In this document: positions 1 through 9,700 of the stretch, piece after piece
How the letters are laid out: the number at the start of each line of letters is the position of its first letter
Numbering within the stretch: position 1 is the first letter of the stretch
Assembly (NCBI RefSeq): GCF_013363755.1
Contig: NZ_CP054840.1
Location: 1,853,501 to 1,917,500, forward strand
Reading direction: 5' to 3'
Source: Comamonas antarctica
GTDB taxonomy: Bacteria > Pseudomonadota > Gammaproteobacteria > Burkholderiales > Burkholderiaceae_C
DNA length: 64,000 bases
Notes under the pieces: model-generated
What the model saw: only the letters and a program-made list of their open reading frames with translations
What the model was told of the DNA's origin: nothing
The model's database searches: none
Translations under genes and position numbers: made by a program

Positions 1-38
1 GCGTCGACATCAGCAGCATCCAGTGGGCGGCCCACTGA
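1..38 (+). CDS. iscS: Cysteine desulfurase IscS, 3' end only
   Basis: Only the last dozen codons are present, read from the second base triplet to the TGA at 36-38. They encode a tail ending in SIQWAAH, which resembles the IscS C-terminus (E. coli IscS ends in a similar SIEWAHH). IscS removes sulfur from cysteine and passes it to IscU. The assignment rests on this short tail plus its place 55 bases upstream of iscU, the normal isc order. Everything diagnostic for the enzyme (PLP lysine, active-site cysteine) lies outside the window. Confidence 0.75.
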   Translation, partial: VDISSIQWAAH

Positions 39-93
39 ACGGCACCGCCGGCACGACCCGTTCCACGATTGAAGATTTGAAGAGGTAGACATC

Positions 94-492
94 ATGGCTT
101 ATTCCGAAAAAGTGGTAGACCACTATGAAAACCCCCGCAATGTGGGTTCGTTCGACAAGGGTGACGGTTCGGTCGGCACCGGCATGGTGGGCGCGCCCGC
201 CTGCGGCGACGTGATGAAGCTGCAGATCAAGGTGAATCCCGAAACCGGCGTGATCGAAGACGCGCGTTTCAAGACCTATGGCTGCGGCTCGGCCATCGCG
301 TCGTCGTCGCTGGTCACCGAATGGGTCAAGGGCAAGACGCTCGACCAGGCGGCGGCGCTGAAGAACAGCGAGATTGCCGAAGAACTGGCACTGCCTCCCG
401 TCAAGGTGCACTGCTCCATCCTCGCGGAAGACGCGATCAAGGCCGCAGTGAACGATTACCGCGCCAAGCACGCTGCGGTGGCGGCTGCCTGA
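94..492 (+). CDS. iscU: Iron-sulfur cluster scaffold protein IscU
   Basis: A 132-residue protein, close to the usual IscU length. It is the scaffold on which a 2Fe-2S cluster is built from IscS sulfur before transfer to apo-proteins. The three cluster-ligand cysteines are C37, C64 and C107, with the modulating aspartate D39. The LPPVK motif at residues 100-104 is the site recognised by the chaperone HscA, which is encoded downstream. The N-terminus ([18 protein letters not shown]) is typical. It lies between iscS and iscA; only one base separates its stop from the iscA start, so co-translation is likely. Confidence 0.97.
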   Translation: MAYSEKVVDHYENPRNVGSFDKGDGSVGTGMVGAPACGDVMKLQIKVNPETGVIEDARFKTYGCGSAIASSSLVTEWVKGKTLDQAAALKNSEIAEELALPPVKVHCSILAEDAIKAAVNDYRAKHAAVAAA

Positions 493-493
493 G

Positions 494-817
494 ATGGCCA
501 TCTCGCTCACCGAGGCCGCGGCCCGGCATGTGAGCCGCTACCTGTCCCGAAGGGGCAAGGGGCTCGGCGTGCGTCTGGGTGTCAAGACCACTGGTTGCTC
601 GGGCCTGGCCTACAAGCTCGAGTATGTCGATGACCAGGCGCCCGAGGACATCGTGTTCGAGAACCACGGCGTCAAGGTCATCATCGATCCCAAGAGCCTG
701 GCCTATATCGATGGCACCGAGCTGGACTTCGTGCGCGAAGGCCTGAACGAAGGCTTCAAGTTCAACAACCCCAACGAGCGTGACCGCTGTGGTTGTGGAG
801 AAAGCTTCCGCGTCTGA
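494..817 (+). CDS. iscA: Iron-sulfur cluster assembly protein IscA
   Basis: A 107-residue A-type carrier protein. It binds iron or an Fe-S cluster through three conserved cysteines: C35 in the GCSGLAY motif and C99/C101 in the C-terminal CGCGESF motif, all present. It carries clusters from IscU to target proteins, particularly for 4Fe-4S maturation. It starts one base after the iscU stop and is followed by a terminator-like hairpin before hscB, so the isc operon may be split into scaffold/carrier and chaperone parts. Confidence 0.97.
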   Translation: MAISLTEAAARHVSRYLSRRGKGLGVRLGVKTTGCSGLAYKLEYVDDQAPEDIVFENHGVKVIIDPKSLAYIDGTELDFVREGLNEGFKFNNPNERDRCGCGESFRV

Positions 818-856
818 GGGCGCTGGGCGCCGGCGACTTTTTTCCCGTACCGAACG

Positions 857-889
857 ACCGCCACCACTTGCCGTGCTGGCGGTTTTTTC
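857..889 (+). terminator. Terminator-like hairpin between iscA and hscB
   Basis: A perfect 7-bp stem, ACCGCCA (857-863) with TGGCGGT (877-883), has a 13-base loop and is followed directly by a T-run. It lies 40 bases after the iscA stop and 6 bases before the hscB start. It looks like an intrinsic terminator or partial attenuator inside the isc operon. No efficiency can be inferred. Confidence 0.7.
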
Positions 890-894
890 TTGAT

Positions 895-1413
895 ATGAAT
901 CTTCAATCCGACGACTTCGAACTCTTTGCCTTGCCCGCGCGGTTCGCGCAAGACCGTGCGCTGATCGACAGCCGCTGGAAGGAGCTCCAGCGCGAAGCCC
1001 ACCCTGACCGGTTTGCGGCGCAGGGCGCAGCCGCGCAGCGCGTGGCAATGCAGTGGTCGGTGCGCATCAACGAGGCCTACCAGCGCCTCAAGGATCCGCT
1101 CAAGCGCGCGGCCTATCTGTGCGAGCTGCGCGGCGCGCCGCTGCGCGCCGAGGACAACACGGCCATGCCGGCGGCGTTCCTGATGCAGCAGATGGAGTGG
1201 CGCGAGGCGCTTGAAGAAGCGCAGACCGAAGCCGATGTCGATGCATTGGATGACGAGGTCGGCGCGGCGCGCCGCGGGCTGCTGGCCGAATGCGCGCGCC
1301 TGCTCGACGAAGCCGATGACCCGGCGGGCGCGGCCCAGCAGGTGAGAGCCCTTATGTTTGTTGCACGTTTTGCGCGCGACATCGAGTCGCGCCGAGAGCA
1401 ACTGCAACAATAG
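895..1413 (+). CDS. hscB: Fe-S co-chaperone HscB (J-domain protein)
   Basis: A 172-residue protein, the normal length for HscB. The N-terminal J domain has its HPD motif at residues 36-38 (REAHPDRF), which stimulates the ATPase of HscA. The C-terminal three-helix part binds IscU. The ATG at 895 (MNLQSDDFELF) was chosen because the open frame upstream back to 793 crosses the terminator hairpin and encodes nothing HscB-like. HscA follows after 94 bases. HscB delivers IscU with its cluster to HscA, so it works with the products of the genes on both sides. Confidence 0.95.
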   Translation: MNLQSDDFELFALPARFAQDRALIDSRWKELQREAHPDRFAAQGAAAQRVAMQWSVRINEAYQRLKDPLKRAAYLCELRGAPLRAEDNTAMPAAFLMQQMEWREALEEAQTEADVDALDDEVGAARRGLLAECARLLDEADDPAGAAQQVRALMFVARFARDIESRREQLQQ

Positions 1414-1507
1414 GCATCACTGCGGGCGGCATTGACGCATCCGCTGTTTCCCTGGAAGGCGCGAACTGCAGAGGCAGGCGCCTGCATCCCATTTTTCGAG
1501 AGTTCCC

Positions 1508-3376
1508 ATGGCGCTTTTGCAGATTTCAGAACCCGGCCAATCCCCCGATCCGCACCAGCGGCGCATTGCGGTGGGCATTGACCTGGGCACGACCCATTCA
1601 CTGGTGGCCGCGGTGCGCAACGGCGTCGCCGAGTGCCTGCCCGATGCGCAGGGCCGGGTACTGCTGCCGTCGATCGTGAGCTATGCCGAGCAGGGCAAGC
1701 GCCTGATCGGCGACGCGGCCGTGGCGGCGCAAAGCACCGATCCGCAGAACACCATTGTCTCGGTCAAGCGTTTCATGGGCCGCGGCCTGGCCGATGTGGC
1801 CGACGCGCAGAATCTGCCTTACGAATTCGTGCGCGAAGCCGGGCAGGGCGGCATGGTGTCCTTGCAGACGCGCGCCGGCGTGAAGACGCCCGTCGAGATC
1901 AGCGCCGAGATTCTCGCCACGCTGCGCTTTCGCGCCGAAGACAGCTTCGACGACGATCTCTATGGCGCGGTCATCACCGTGCCCGCGTACTTCGACGATG
2001 CCCAGCGCCAGGCGACCAAGGATGCGGCCCAACTCGCCGGTATCCACCTGCTGCGCCTGATCAACGAGCCGACTGCGGCGGCCATTGCCTATGGGCTGGA
2101 CAATGCCAGCGAAGGCGTCTATGCGGTCTACGACCTCGGCGGCGGCACGTTCGACATCTCCATCCTGCGCCTCACGCAAGGCGTGTTTGAGGTCATCGCC
2201 ACGGGCGGCGACTCGGCGCTGGGCGGCGACGACTACGACGCCGCGCTGGTGCAGTGGGTGCTGGAGCAGCGCGGCGCGCAGGCGCAGACGGCCGAAGACA
2301 AGGCCGCACTGCGGCTGGCCGCACGCCGCTGCAAGGAAGCGCTCACGGATGCGCCTGGTGCGGTCTTCCGCGCCGAGCTGGCCTCTGGCGTGCTGGAGCT
2401 CGAAGTCACGCGCGCCCAGTTCGATGCGGTGACGCAGGCGCTGACCGCGCGTTCGCTGGCCGCCGTGCGCCGTGCGCTGCGCGATGCCGATCTTGCCAAG
2501 GATGAAGTGCAGGGCGTGGTCATGGTCGGCGGCTCGACGCGCATGCCGCAGGTGCAGTCTGCCGTGGGCGATTTCTTCGGCCAGACGCCGCTGACCAATC
2601 TGAACCCCGATGAGGTGGTGGCGCTGGGCGCGGCCATCCAGGCCAACCAGCTCGCGGGCAACAGCGCGTCGGGCGACCTGCTGCTGCTGGACGTGATTCC
2701 ATTGTCGCTGGGCGTGGAGACCATGGGCGGCCTGGTCGAGCGCATCGTCGCGCGCAATGAAACCATTCCCACGGCGCGTGCGCAGGATTTCACGACCTAT
2801 GTCGACGGCCAGACCGCGCTGGCGATCCATGTGGTGCAGGGCGAGCGCGACCTGGTGGCCGACTGCCGCAGCCTGGCGCGCTTCGAGCTGCGCGGCATCC
2901 CGCCCATGGCGGCGGGTGCGGCGCGCATCCGCGTGACCTTCACCGTCGATGCCGACGGCCTGCTGTCGGTGGGCGCGAAGGAGCAGATCAGCGGTGTCGA
3001 GGCGCATATCGACGTCAAGCCCTCGTATGGTCTGTCGGACGATCAGATCGCGCGCATGCTGCAGGAAGGCTTCGCCACGGCCAGCGAGGACATGCAGGCG
3101 CGTGCACTGGTCGAAGCGCGTGTCGACGCCGACCGCATGCTGATTGCCACGCAAAGCGCGCTCGATGCCGATGGCGACGTGCTCACGGCGCCCGAGCGCG
3201 AGGCCATCGACGGCCTGATGGCGGCCTTGCGCGAACAGCAGCAGTCGAGCGACCCGGCCGTGGTCGAGGCCGCCACGCAGGCGCTGGCCAAGGGCACCGA
3301 AGCCTTTGCAGCGCAGCGCATGAACCGCGGTATCGTGCAGGCCCTGGCGGGCAAGAACGTCCACAGCATTTCCTGA
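1508..3376 (+). CDS. hscA: Fe-S assembly chaperone HscA (Hsp70 family)
   Basis: A 622-residue specialised Hsp70. The N-terminal ATPase domain carries the phosphate-binding loop GIDLGTTHS near residue 24, the [12 protein letters not shown] signature near residue 215 and [14 protein letters not shown] near 340. A substrate-binding domain and helical lid follow. It uses ATP, helped by HscB, to release clusters from IscU through the LPPVK motif. Its short insertion pattern and its place between hscB and fdx separate it from DnaK. No frameshift or missing motif is apparent. Confidence 0.97.
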   Translation: MALLQISEPGQSPDPHQRRIAVGIDLGTTHSLVAAVRNGVAECLPDAQGRVLLPSIVSYAEQGKRLIGDAAVAAQSTDPQNTIVSVKRFMGRGLADVADAQNLPYEFVREAGQGGMVSLQTRAGVKTPVEISAEILATLRFRAEDSFDDDLYGAVITVPAYFDDAQRQATKDAAQLAGIHLLRLINEPTAAAIAYGLDNASEGVYAVYDLGGGTFDISILRLTQGVFEVIATGGDSALGGDDYDAALVQWVLEQRGAQAQTAEDKAALRLAARRCKEALTDAPGAVFRAELASGVLELEVTRAQFDAVTQALTARSLAAVRRALRDADLAKDEVQGVVMVGGSTRMPQVQSAVGDFFGQTPLTNLNPDEVVALGAAIQANQLAGNSASGDLLLLDVIPLSLGVETMGGLVERIVARNETIPTARAQDFTTYVDGQTALAIHVVQGERDLVADCRSLARFELRGIPPMAAGAARIRVTFTVDADGLLSVGAKEQISGVEAHIDVKPSYGLSDDQIARMLQEGFATASEDMQARALVEARVDADRMLIATQSALDADGDVLTAPEREAIDGLMAALREQQQSSDPAVVEAATQALAKGTEAFAAQRMNRGIVQALAGKNVHSIS

Positions 3377-3394
3377 TTTCGAAGAAAAGAACCC

Positions 3395-3733
3395 ATGCCT
3401 GTCATCAAAATACTGCCCCACGCCGAATACTGCCCGCAGGGCGCCGAACTGCAAGCGCCCGCGGGCACGTCGATCTGTGAGGCACTGCTCGACAATGGCA
3501 TCAACATCGAGCACGCCTGCGACATGAGCTGCGCCTGCACCACCTGCCATGTGATCGTGCGCGCCGGCTTCAACTCGCTCAACGAGGCCGAGGAAGAGGA
3601 AGAAGACCTGCTCGACCGCGCCTGGGGTCTTGAGCCGCTGTCGCGCCTGAGTTGCCAGGCCATCCTGGCCCAGGACGACGTGACGGTGGAAATCCCCAAG
3701 TACTCGATCAACCACGCCAAGGAAAACCACTGA
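3395..3733 (+). CDS. fdx: ISC-type 2Fe-2S ferredoxin
   Basis: A 112-residue adrenodoxin-type ferredoxin. The cluster ligands are C42, C48 and C51 in the ACDMSCACTTCHV motif, with a fourth cysteine near residue 88 (LSCQAIL). An acidic stretch (EAEEEEEDLLD) is the usual partner-docking surface. It donates electrons for sulfur reduction and cluster assembly on IscU. It starts 18 bases after hscA and ends one base before the dnaQ start codon. Confidence 0.96.
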   Translation: MPVIKILPHAEYCPQGAELQAPAGTSICEALLDNGINIEHACDMSCACTTCHVIVRAGFNSLNEAEEEEEDLLDRAWGLEPLSRLSCQAILAQDDVTVEIPKYSINHAKENH

Positions 3734-3734
3734 G

Positions 3735-4445
3735 ATGTCGCGCCAGATCGTCCTTGATACCGAAACCACGGGCCTGTCGGCCGAGAACGGCGACCGGATC
3801 ATCGAACTCGGCTGTGTGGAGCTGCTCAACCGCAAGCTCACCGGCAACAACCTGCACATGTACTTCAACGCCGGGCGCGACAGCCATGAAGACGCGCTGC
3901 GGGTGCACGGCATCACCACCGAGTTCCTCAAGGACAAGCCGCGCTTCGAGCAGCAGGTCGAGCAGATCCTCGGCTACCTGCAGGGCGCCGAGATCATCAT
4001 CCACAACGCGCCGTTCGACGTCGGCTTCCTGAACAAGGAGCTCGAGCGCGCGGGCAAGCCGCCGCTGCGCAGCTGGGTCGATGGTGTCATCGACACCCTG
4101 GCGATGGCCAAGGAGCGCTACCCCGGCAAGCGCAATTCGCTCGATTCGCTGTGCGACCGTCTGGGCGTCGACAACTCGGGACGCACGCTGCACGGCGCGC
4201 TGCTCGACGCGGAACTGCTGGCCGATGTCTACATCAATCTCACGCGCGGCCAGGACGCGCTGCTGATCAGCGACGACGCGCAAGAGGATGATTCGGGCCT
4301 GCCTATCGTCGCGCTGGACCTGCGCAGCATCGTGCTGCCGGTCATCCGGGCGAGCGAGCAGGAGTGCGCGGAGCACGAAGCCGTGCTGGCGCAGATCGAC
4401 AAGGCCAGCGGCGACAAAACAATTTGGCGCCACATGGCCGGATAG
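3735..4445 (+). CDS. dnaQ: DNA polymerase III epsilon subunit (3'-5' proofreading exonuclease)
   Basis: A 236-residue DEDDh exonuclease, close to the length of E. coli epsilon. Exo I holds D8 and E10 (IVLDTETTG); Exo II is the HNAPFDVGF segment; Exo III has the histidine and aspartate of HGALLDAELL. The C-terminal tail would bind the polymerase alpha subunit. Only one base separates its ATG from the fdx stop, so a proofreading gene is probably transcribed with the Fe-S operon. The tRNA-Val array follows 45 bases after the stop. Confidence 0.95.
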   Translation: MSRQIVLDTETTGLSAENGDRIIELGCVELLNRKLTGNNLHMYFNAGRDSHEDALRVHGITTEFLKDKPRFEQQVEQILGYLQGAEIIIHNAPFDVGFLNKELERAGKPPLRSWVDGVIDTLAMAKERYPGKRNSLDSLCDRLGVDNSGRTLHGALLDAELLADVYINLTRGQDALLISDDAQEDDSGLPIVALDLRSIVLPVIRASEQECAEHEAVLAQIDKASGDKTIWRHMAG

Positions 4446-4490
4446 GTCGAAAAGCTGTGCCATAATTTAGGTCTTGTCGCAGTAACGACA

Positions 4491-4565
4491 GGGCGATTAG
4501 CTCAGCGGTAGAGCACTGCCTTCACACGGCAGGGGTCACATGTTCGATCCATGTATCGCCCACCA
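4491..4565 (+). tRNA. tRNA-Val (anticodon CAC), copy 1
   Basis: A 75-base cloverleaf: acceptor GGGCGAT pairs with ATCGCCC, anticodon stem CTGCC/GGCAG, loop TTCACAC with CAC at positions 34-36 reading GUG, T-loop TTCGATC, and encoded CCA. The T-stem is ACATG/CATGT. It is first of three tandem copies sharing identical D and anticodon arms. A CATAAT hexamer at 4461-4466 could be a -10 element, but no convincing -35 was found. Confidence 0.97.
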
Positions 4566-4595
4566 ATTTCGAGGTCTGGTTCCGGCCGGATGCTC

Positions 4596-4670
4596 GGGTG
4601 ATTAGCTCAGCGGTAGAGCACTGCCTTCACACGGCAGGGGTCGCAGGTTCAAACCCTGCATCACCCACCA
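4596..4670 (+). tRNA. tRNA-Val (anticodon CAC), copy 2
   Basis: A 75-base cloverleaf with the same D arm and anticodon arm as copy 1 but with different helices: acceptor GGGTGAT/ATCACCC and T-stem GCAGG/CCTGC, each change compensated on the opposite strand. CCA is encoded. The 30-base spacers on either side of this copy match at 24 of 30 positions, showing that the array grew by tandem duplication. Confidence 0.97.
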
Positions 4671-4700
4671 TTTTCGAGTTTCGGTTCCGTCCGGATACTC

Positions 4701-4775
4701 GGGCGATTAGCTCAGCGGTAGAGCACTGCCTTCACACGGCAGGGGTCACATGTTCGAACCATGTATCGCCCACCA
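4701..4775 (+). tRNA. tRNA-Val (anticodon CAC), copy 3
   Basis: A 75-base cloverleaf almost identical to copy 1, including the GGGCGAT acceptor and ACATG/CATGT T-stem; its T-loop is TTCGAAC where copy 1 has TTCGATC. CCA is encoded. A strong intrinsic terminator follows six bases later, closing the array. Confidence 0.97.
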
Positions 4776-4780
4776 ATCAA

Positions 4781-4816
4781 AACCCTCTTGGATCCCGATC
4801 CAAGAGGGTTTTTTAT
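4781..4816 (+). terminator. Intrinsic terminator of the tRNA-Val array
   Basis: An 11-bp perfect stem, AACCCTCTTGG (4781-4791) with CCAAGAGGGTT (4800-4810), has an 8-base loop and continues into a T-rich tract. This is a textbook Rho-independent terminator for the tRNA transcript and for any read-through from dnaQ. Confidence 0.93.
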
Positions 4817-4998
4817 TGCCTGCATTGATCGCGGCCTCGATCGAACGCCAGGGTATGTCACTGATTACCACGATGTAAATCCTTACAGTTAAAACGTTTT
4901 GATTTACAACATTTGATATTGATCAAAACTATTCAAATCCAAACCTCATCAGTAAGATTCAGATCGTTTCAATAGGTAACCTGCAGTAAGCGTGGGTT
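4817..4998. promoter_or_regulatory. AT-rich control region upstream of the two-partner secretion locus
   Basis: About 180 bases much richer in AT than their surroundings, with no gene. They contain several dyads: AAAACGTTTT (4891-4900, a perfect palindrome), TTGATCAA (4919-4926, a palindrome), and TGTAAAT (4874-4880) facing ATTTACA (4902-4908). The composition and position fit the promoter and operators of the rightward secretion operon. No single -35/-10 pair stands out. Confidence 0.45.
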
Positions 4999-6708
4999 GT
5001 GGCGGACATGACTTCCTTTCTGCAGAGCTTGCGCAGCAATGCACCGTGGCTGGCGGCGGTGTGGCCCGTATTGGCCTTGATGCCCGGGGCATGGGCCCAG
5101 GATGCTCCTCAGGTGACGCCTCGGGACTTGCGGCCCGCGCCGTCCGCAGCGCCACCGGCAGCAGTGCCACGCCCTGCGCCCGCGACCGCGCCTGCGGGTG
5201 CCGAGAATCTGTTCGTGCGCCTGGCCGATATCGAACTCATCGATGGTTTCCCAGAATTCTCGGCGGCTTCGCGCGCGCTGATCGCGCCCATGCTGGACCG
5301 GCGGCTCAGCGTCGCCGATTTCTACCAGCTGGCCGAAGCCATCGAGCAGTTGTACCGCGATGCCGACTATGCGCTGATCCGAGTGACCGCGCCGCCGCAG
5401 CAGCTGCGCGATGGCGGCACGCTGCAGCTGATGGTGGTTGATGGCTTCATCGAGAAAGTGGACCTGTCGGCCGTGCCGGAGGCGTCGCGGGCCGTTGTCG
5501 AATCCCTGCTGGCGCCGCTCGAAGGTCGGCGCCGGCTGCGCAATGAGGAGCTCGAGCGTGCGCTGACCCTTGCCGGCCGTGTGCCGGGATTGAGCCTGCG
5601 CAGCGCGCTGGCGGCCGGACTGCAGCCGGGAGGCGTGGTGCTCGCGGTCGAAGGCCGCTTCAGTGCGCTGATGGGGTCGCTGTCCATCGACAACCGCCTT
5701 TCCGACACCCTCGGTCCCTGGGAATCGGCCTTGCAGGTGCGGCTGAACCAGCCGTTTGGCCGGGGCGAGCAGTTCTATGGCTATTTCGCCGGTGGGGTGA
5801 ACCCCGCGCGCCTGTTGCACAGCAACGCGCCGCGGCGTGTCGCGGGCGGCGGGGTCATCCTTCCTCTGGGAGTCAATGGCCTGGCGCTCAACCCGGAGTA
5901 CACGCTCTCGGACACCAACACGCCTGCGCAGTTCTTTTTGCCGCCCACGCGCAGCGAGTTCGAGCGCGCCACGCTGCGTTTGAGCTATCCGCTGGTCATG
6001 CAGCGTGGCAATGAACTCAACATCACCGGTGCCTTCGAGGTGGCCAACCAGCGCAACTCCGCGCCGGACTTCGGTGTCTTGCTCAACGAAGACCGGCTGC
6101 GCGTGCTGCGCGCGAGTGCCGACTGGAGCTACGCCACGGGACCCGCGGCCCTGCGCATGAGCGGCACCTTGTCGCGGGGACTGGACGCGTTGGGCGCCCG
6201 CACCGAAGCCGACGCCGTTGCTTCCGGCGTGCCCTTGTCGCGCTTCGGTGCCACGCCGGCTTTCACCAAGCTGGAATTGGGCGCGGCATTCGCTGCGCCG
6301 CTGGCTGCGGGGCTGCAGTCGCGCTCCATCCTGCGTGCGCAGAAGGCATTCAACGTATTGCCCAGCGCCGAATTGTTCAGCCTCGAAGGCGAGGATGCGT
6401 TGTCGACGTTCACCGCCGGCGCCTTGTCGAACGACAGCGGCTGGACGCTGCGCCAGGAGTTTGCGCGTCCGGTCGGATGGGCCATCGGCGGGCAGGAGCT
6501 GCCACTGGCTCCCTATGTTTTCTTTGCCGGCGGCAAAGCCCGTCCAAAAGTGGGGTTGCCGGCCAATGGTTTCAGCCGATCGTATGGCGTGGGCTTGAGA
6601 GCCGCGCTCGGCCCGGTGTCTTTGTCCATGGAGTGGGGGCGGCGCACGACTCAGCCCAGTGCCCTGAATGACACCCAGTTCTTCGTGAAAGGCCAGGTGC
6701 AATTTTGA
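4999..6708 (+). CDS. Two-partner secretion outer-membrane transporter (TpsB, FhaC/ShlB family)
   Basis: A 569-residue Omp85-superfamily pore that should secrete the TpsA encoded next. An export signal ends about residue 33 (GAWA before QDAP). A Pro/Ala-rich linker runs to about 66. Two POTRA-like segments follow (about 70-155 and 156-230, including PGLSLRSALAAGLQPGG). The beta-barrel part ends in a terminal phenylalanine (KGQVQF), the usual assembly signal for outer-membrane barrels. The start taken is GTG at 4999; ATG at 5008 (MTSFLQSLRSN) is nearly as likely. Its stop overlaps the longest possible reading of tpsA, so expression is probably coupled. Confidence 0.9.
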   Translation: MADMTSFLQSLRSNAPWLAAVWPVLALMPGAWAQDAPQVTPRDLRPAPSAAPPAAVPRPAPATAPAGAENLFVRLADIELIDGFPEFSAASRALIAPMLDRRLSVADFYQLAEAIEQLYRDADYALIRVTAPPQQLRDGGTLQLMVVDGFIEKVDLSAVPEASRAVVESLLAPLEGRRRLRNEELERALTLAGRVPGLSLRSALAAGLQPGGVVLAVEGRFSALMGSLSIDNRLSDTLGPWESALQVRLNQPFGRGEQFYGYFAGGVNPARLLHSNAPRRVAGGGVILPLGVNGLALNPEYTLSDTNTPAQFFLPPTRSEFERATLRLSYPLVMQRGNELNITGAFEVANQRNSAPDFGVLLNEDRLRVLRASADWSYATGPAALRMSGTLSRGLDALGARTEADAVASGVPLSRFGATPAFTKLELGAAFAAPLAAGLQSRSILRAQKAFNVLPSAELFSLEGEDALSTFTAGALSNDSGWTLRQEFARPVGWAIGGQELPLAPYVFFAGGKARPKVGLPANGFSRSYGVGLRAALGPVSLSMEWGRRTTQPSALNDTQFFVKGQVQF

Positions 6709-6719
6709 AGCGCTCCACC

Positions 6720-9700
6720 ATGTTCCGTCTGCGGCGCACCGTTGTCTGGCCGGTCATCGCCACGCAGGCCGCGATGGCCATTCCCATGCCGCTGCTCGCG
6801 CAGACGCTTCCGTCGGGCGGCCGTGTCACGGCGGGCCAGGCCTCCATCGGCCTGCCGGCGAACGGATCGCTGCTCATCAACCAGGCCAGCCAGCGCGCCG
6901 CCATTCGCTGGAATGATTTCAGCATCGGGCAAGGCAACAGCGTGGTGTTCAAGCAGGCTGCGCCCGGGGCGTCGATATTGAACATCGTCACCGGCGGCCA
7001 GGCTTCGCAATTGGCCGGCAGCATGAATGCCAACGGCGCCGTGTTTCTGGTCAATCCCCAAGGCATCCATGTCACGCCGACGGGACGCATCGACGCCGCG
7101 GGTGGATTCGTCGCCTCGACGCTGGGACTCAGTGAAGCCGATTTCATGGCCGGGCGCCTGTCGTTCAGTGGTGCCGGTGGCGCGGTGACCAACCAGGGCC
7201 GGATCTCGACCGGAGCGGGCGGGCTGGTGGCGCTGATCGGCAGCACCGTGAGCAACAGCGGCACCGTGATGGCGCCCCTGGGGAAGGTTGGCCTGGGCGC
7301 GGCCCAGGCGGCGACGCTGGACTGGTCGGGGGACGGCTTCCTGCAGGTCACCTTGCCATCGGATGCCACCACGGCCGACGGACAGGCGCTGGTCACGAAC
7401 AGCGGCACCATCCAGGCCGAGGGCGGCCTGGTCACGCTCCAGGCCGCGACCGTGGCCCAGGCGGTGCGCAATGCGGTGAACATGCCGGGCAGCATCAGTG
7501 CGCGCAGCGTCTCGGGCCGCAACGGCGCGATCGTGCTCGATGGCGGAGCCGGCGGCGCGACGCAGGTGGCGGGGCGGCTCGATGTCTCGGCCAGCGCCGA
7601 CGCGGCCAGCGCCGGCCGCATCGACATCACGGGCCAGTCCGTGGCCCTGCAGGGCGCGGTTCTGGACGCCAGCGGCAACCAGACCGGCGGCACGGTGCGC
7701 ATCGGCGGCGGGTTCCAGGGCGGCAAGGCCCAGGTCGATCCGGCTGCGCCGCTGGCGCTGGCCTTCGGCCAGGCGATCCAGGCGCCGGCGCTGAACAGCG
7801 CCCAACAGACCAGCGTCGATTCGGCGAGCAGCATAGACGTGTCGGCCCGCGGCGCCGAAGGCCGTGGCGGCAGCGCGGTGGTCTGGAGTGAGTCAAGCAC
7901 CGCAATGCAGGGCCAGGTCGTCGGCACGGGCGCGGCTTCTGGCGGCGCGGTGGAAATATCCTCGGCTGCCAAGGTGCAGACGGTGGCGCTGGACAAGCTG
8001 AAGCTGGGCCCAGGCGGCCAGATTCTGCTGGATCCGCAGGATATCCAGATCAATGCGCGCTACAAGGACCCGGCCACCACGACCTTTCTGACGGACGACG
8101 ACATCCGCTCGCTGCTCAACGCGGGGACCACGGTCAATCTCCAGGCCAACCAGGACATCGACTGGAACAACGGCTTCCTGTTCGTGGCCAAGAATTCGGG
8201 CGTGGCGCGTGCGGGCGACCTGAATCTGGTGGCGGGCCGCCAGATCGACGTGCAGGGCGCGTTCAGCACCGCCGATGGCGACTGGAGCATGACGGCCAAC
8301 GCGCCTGCGCTGGTGGACGCGCAACGCGGCGCCGGCTTCGGCGGCATCCAGTTGCTGCAAGCCCAGTTCCTCAATGACAACGGCAAGCTCCCATTGCGCG
8401 TCGCCGACGGCGCGGGCAACAGCGAACGGCAGGCCGGCAGCATAGGCATCGGAAAATTCAGCGGCAAGGGCCTGAGCGCCAGCATCGACCCCTCGGTGCC
8501 GGATGCCGACGGCGCGCGCATCCTGCTCTACCACGATGTCGATGTGGCCGAGGGCATCCAGCTCACGGGCAACCTGCAGACCGCCTCGCAAGGCGCGGGC
8601 GGCAGCACGCTCACGCTGCGCGGTGCCACGGTCGATTGGACCAACGAGACCAGCGGCGGCCGCTACCGCGGCGGCATCGTCCAGTTCATCGAGAACGGGC
8701 AGGTCACGCGCATCGGCAAGGGCGGCGCCGGCGCCGACGCGACCCGGCTGGAACTGGGCAGCGCGGACAGCTACAGCCGCACCTATGGCGACGCCGATCC
8801 CTCGGCGTATGCCCTGGGGGCCTTGCAGCTTAAGCAGGCCGCGCACAACGTCACTGCGGCCGGCGCGCCGCTGGGCGAGGTGCTGGCTGCAGGCTCGCTG
8901 AACGTCTCCGGACCCGGGGTCGCGGCAAATGCGGGAAGCCATAGCCTGACGCTTTCCGCCAATCCATCCGTGGCTTTCAAGCCCGTGGAGTACAACGATG
9001 AAGGCACTGCGGTCAGCGGCGCGGCCGGCGGCTATTTCATCGACCTGCGCCCTGGCACGGTGGCGCTGAACGTGGACAAGCGCGTGGTGACTCCCACGGT
9101 GCTCAACCCCAGCTACGTCTATGGTTCGCCATCCGCTGCCGTGGGCCTTGGCAACGTGGTGAACGGCGATGCGCTGGCGCCCGTGGCCACGCTGGGCAGC
9201 AGCACGGGCGTGGCGATGTCCGCCATCGGGGCCGGCTACGGTTTTGGAGCCCGCGTCGGCGCGGGCACCCATGCCTACACGCTCACCGGGCTGGCCGGCG
9301 CCGCAGCCGGCAACTATTCGCTCGATCTGAGCCGCGGCATCGGCGGCTTGATCAGCATCGCACCCAAGCCCGTCACGTTCTTCGGGTCCAGCGCCAGCCA
9401 GGTCTATGGCGACGCGTTCACGCCGCTGACCATGTACCTCGATGGCGTGCTGCCCGGCGACGCGGTGGCGGCCGGTACGCAGGCGCTGCGGGCGCTGGAC
9501 GTGAAGGCGGCCGGCGGCAGCGGCATGCGCTCGGCAGGTACCTATGCGGTCGACGTGACCTCCCTGGAGGGCGCGCAGGCCGGCAACTACAGCCTGGCCG
9601 CGAGCGGCAATGGCGCACCGGTGCTGACCATCACCCCGCGCCCGCTGACCTACGGCGTATCCGGGCAGGTCAACAGCACCTATGGCACGGCGGCCACGGG

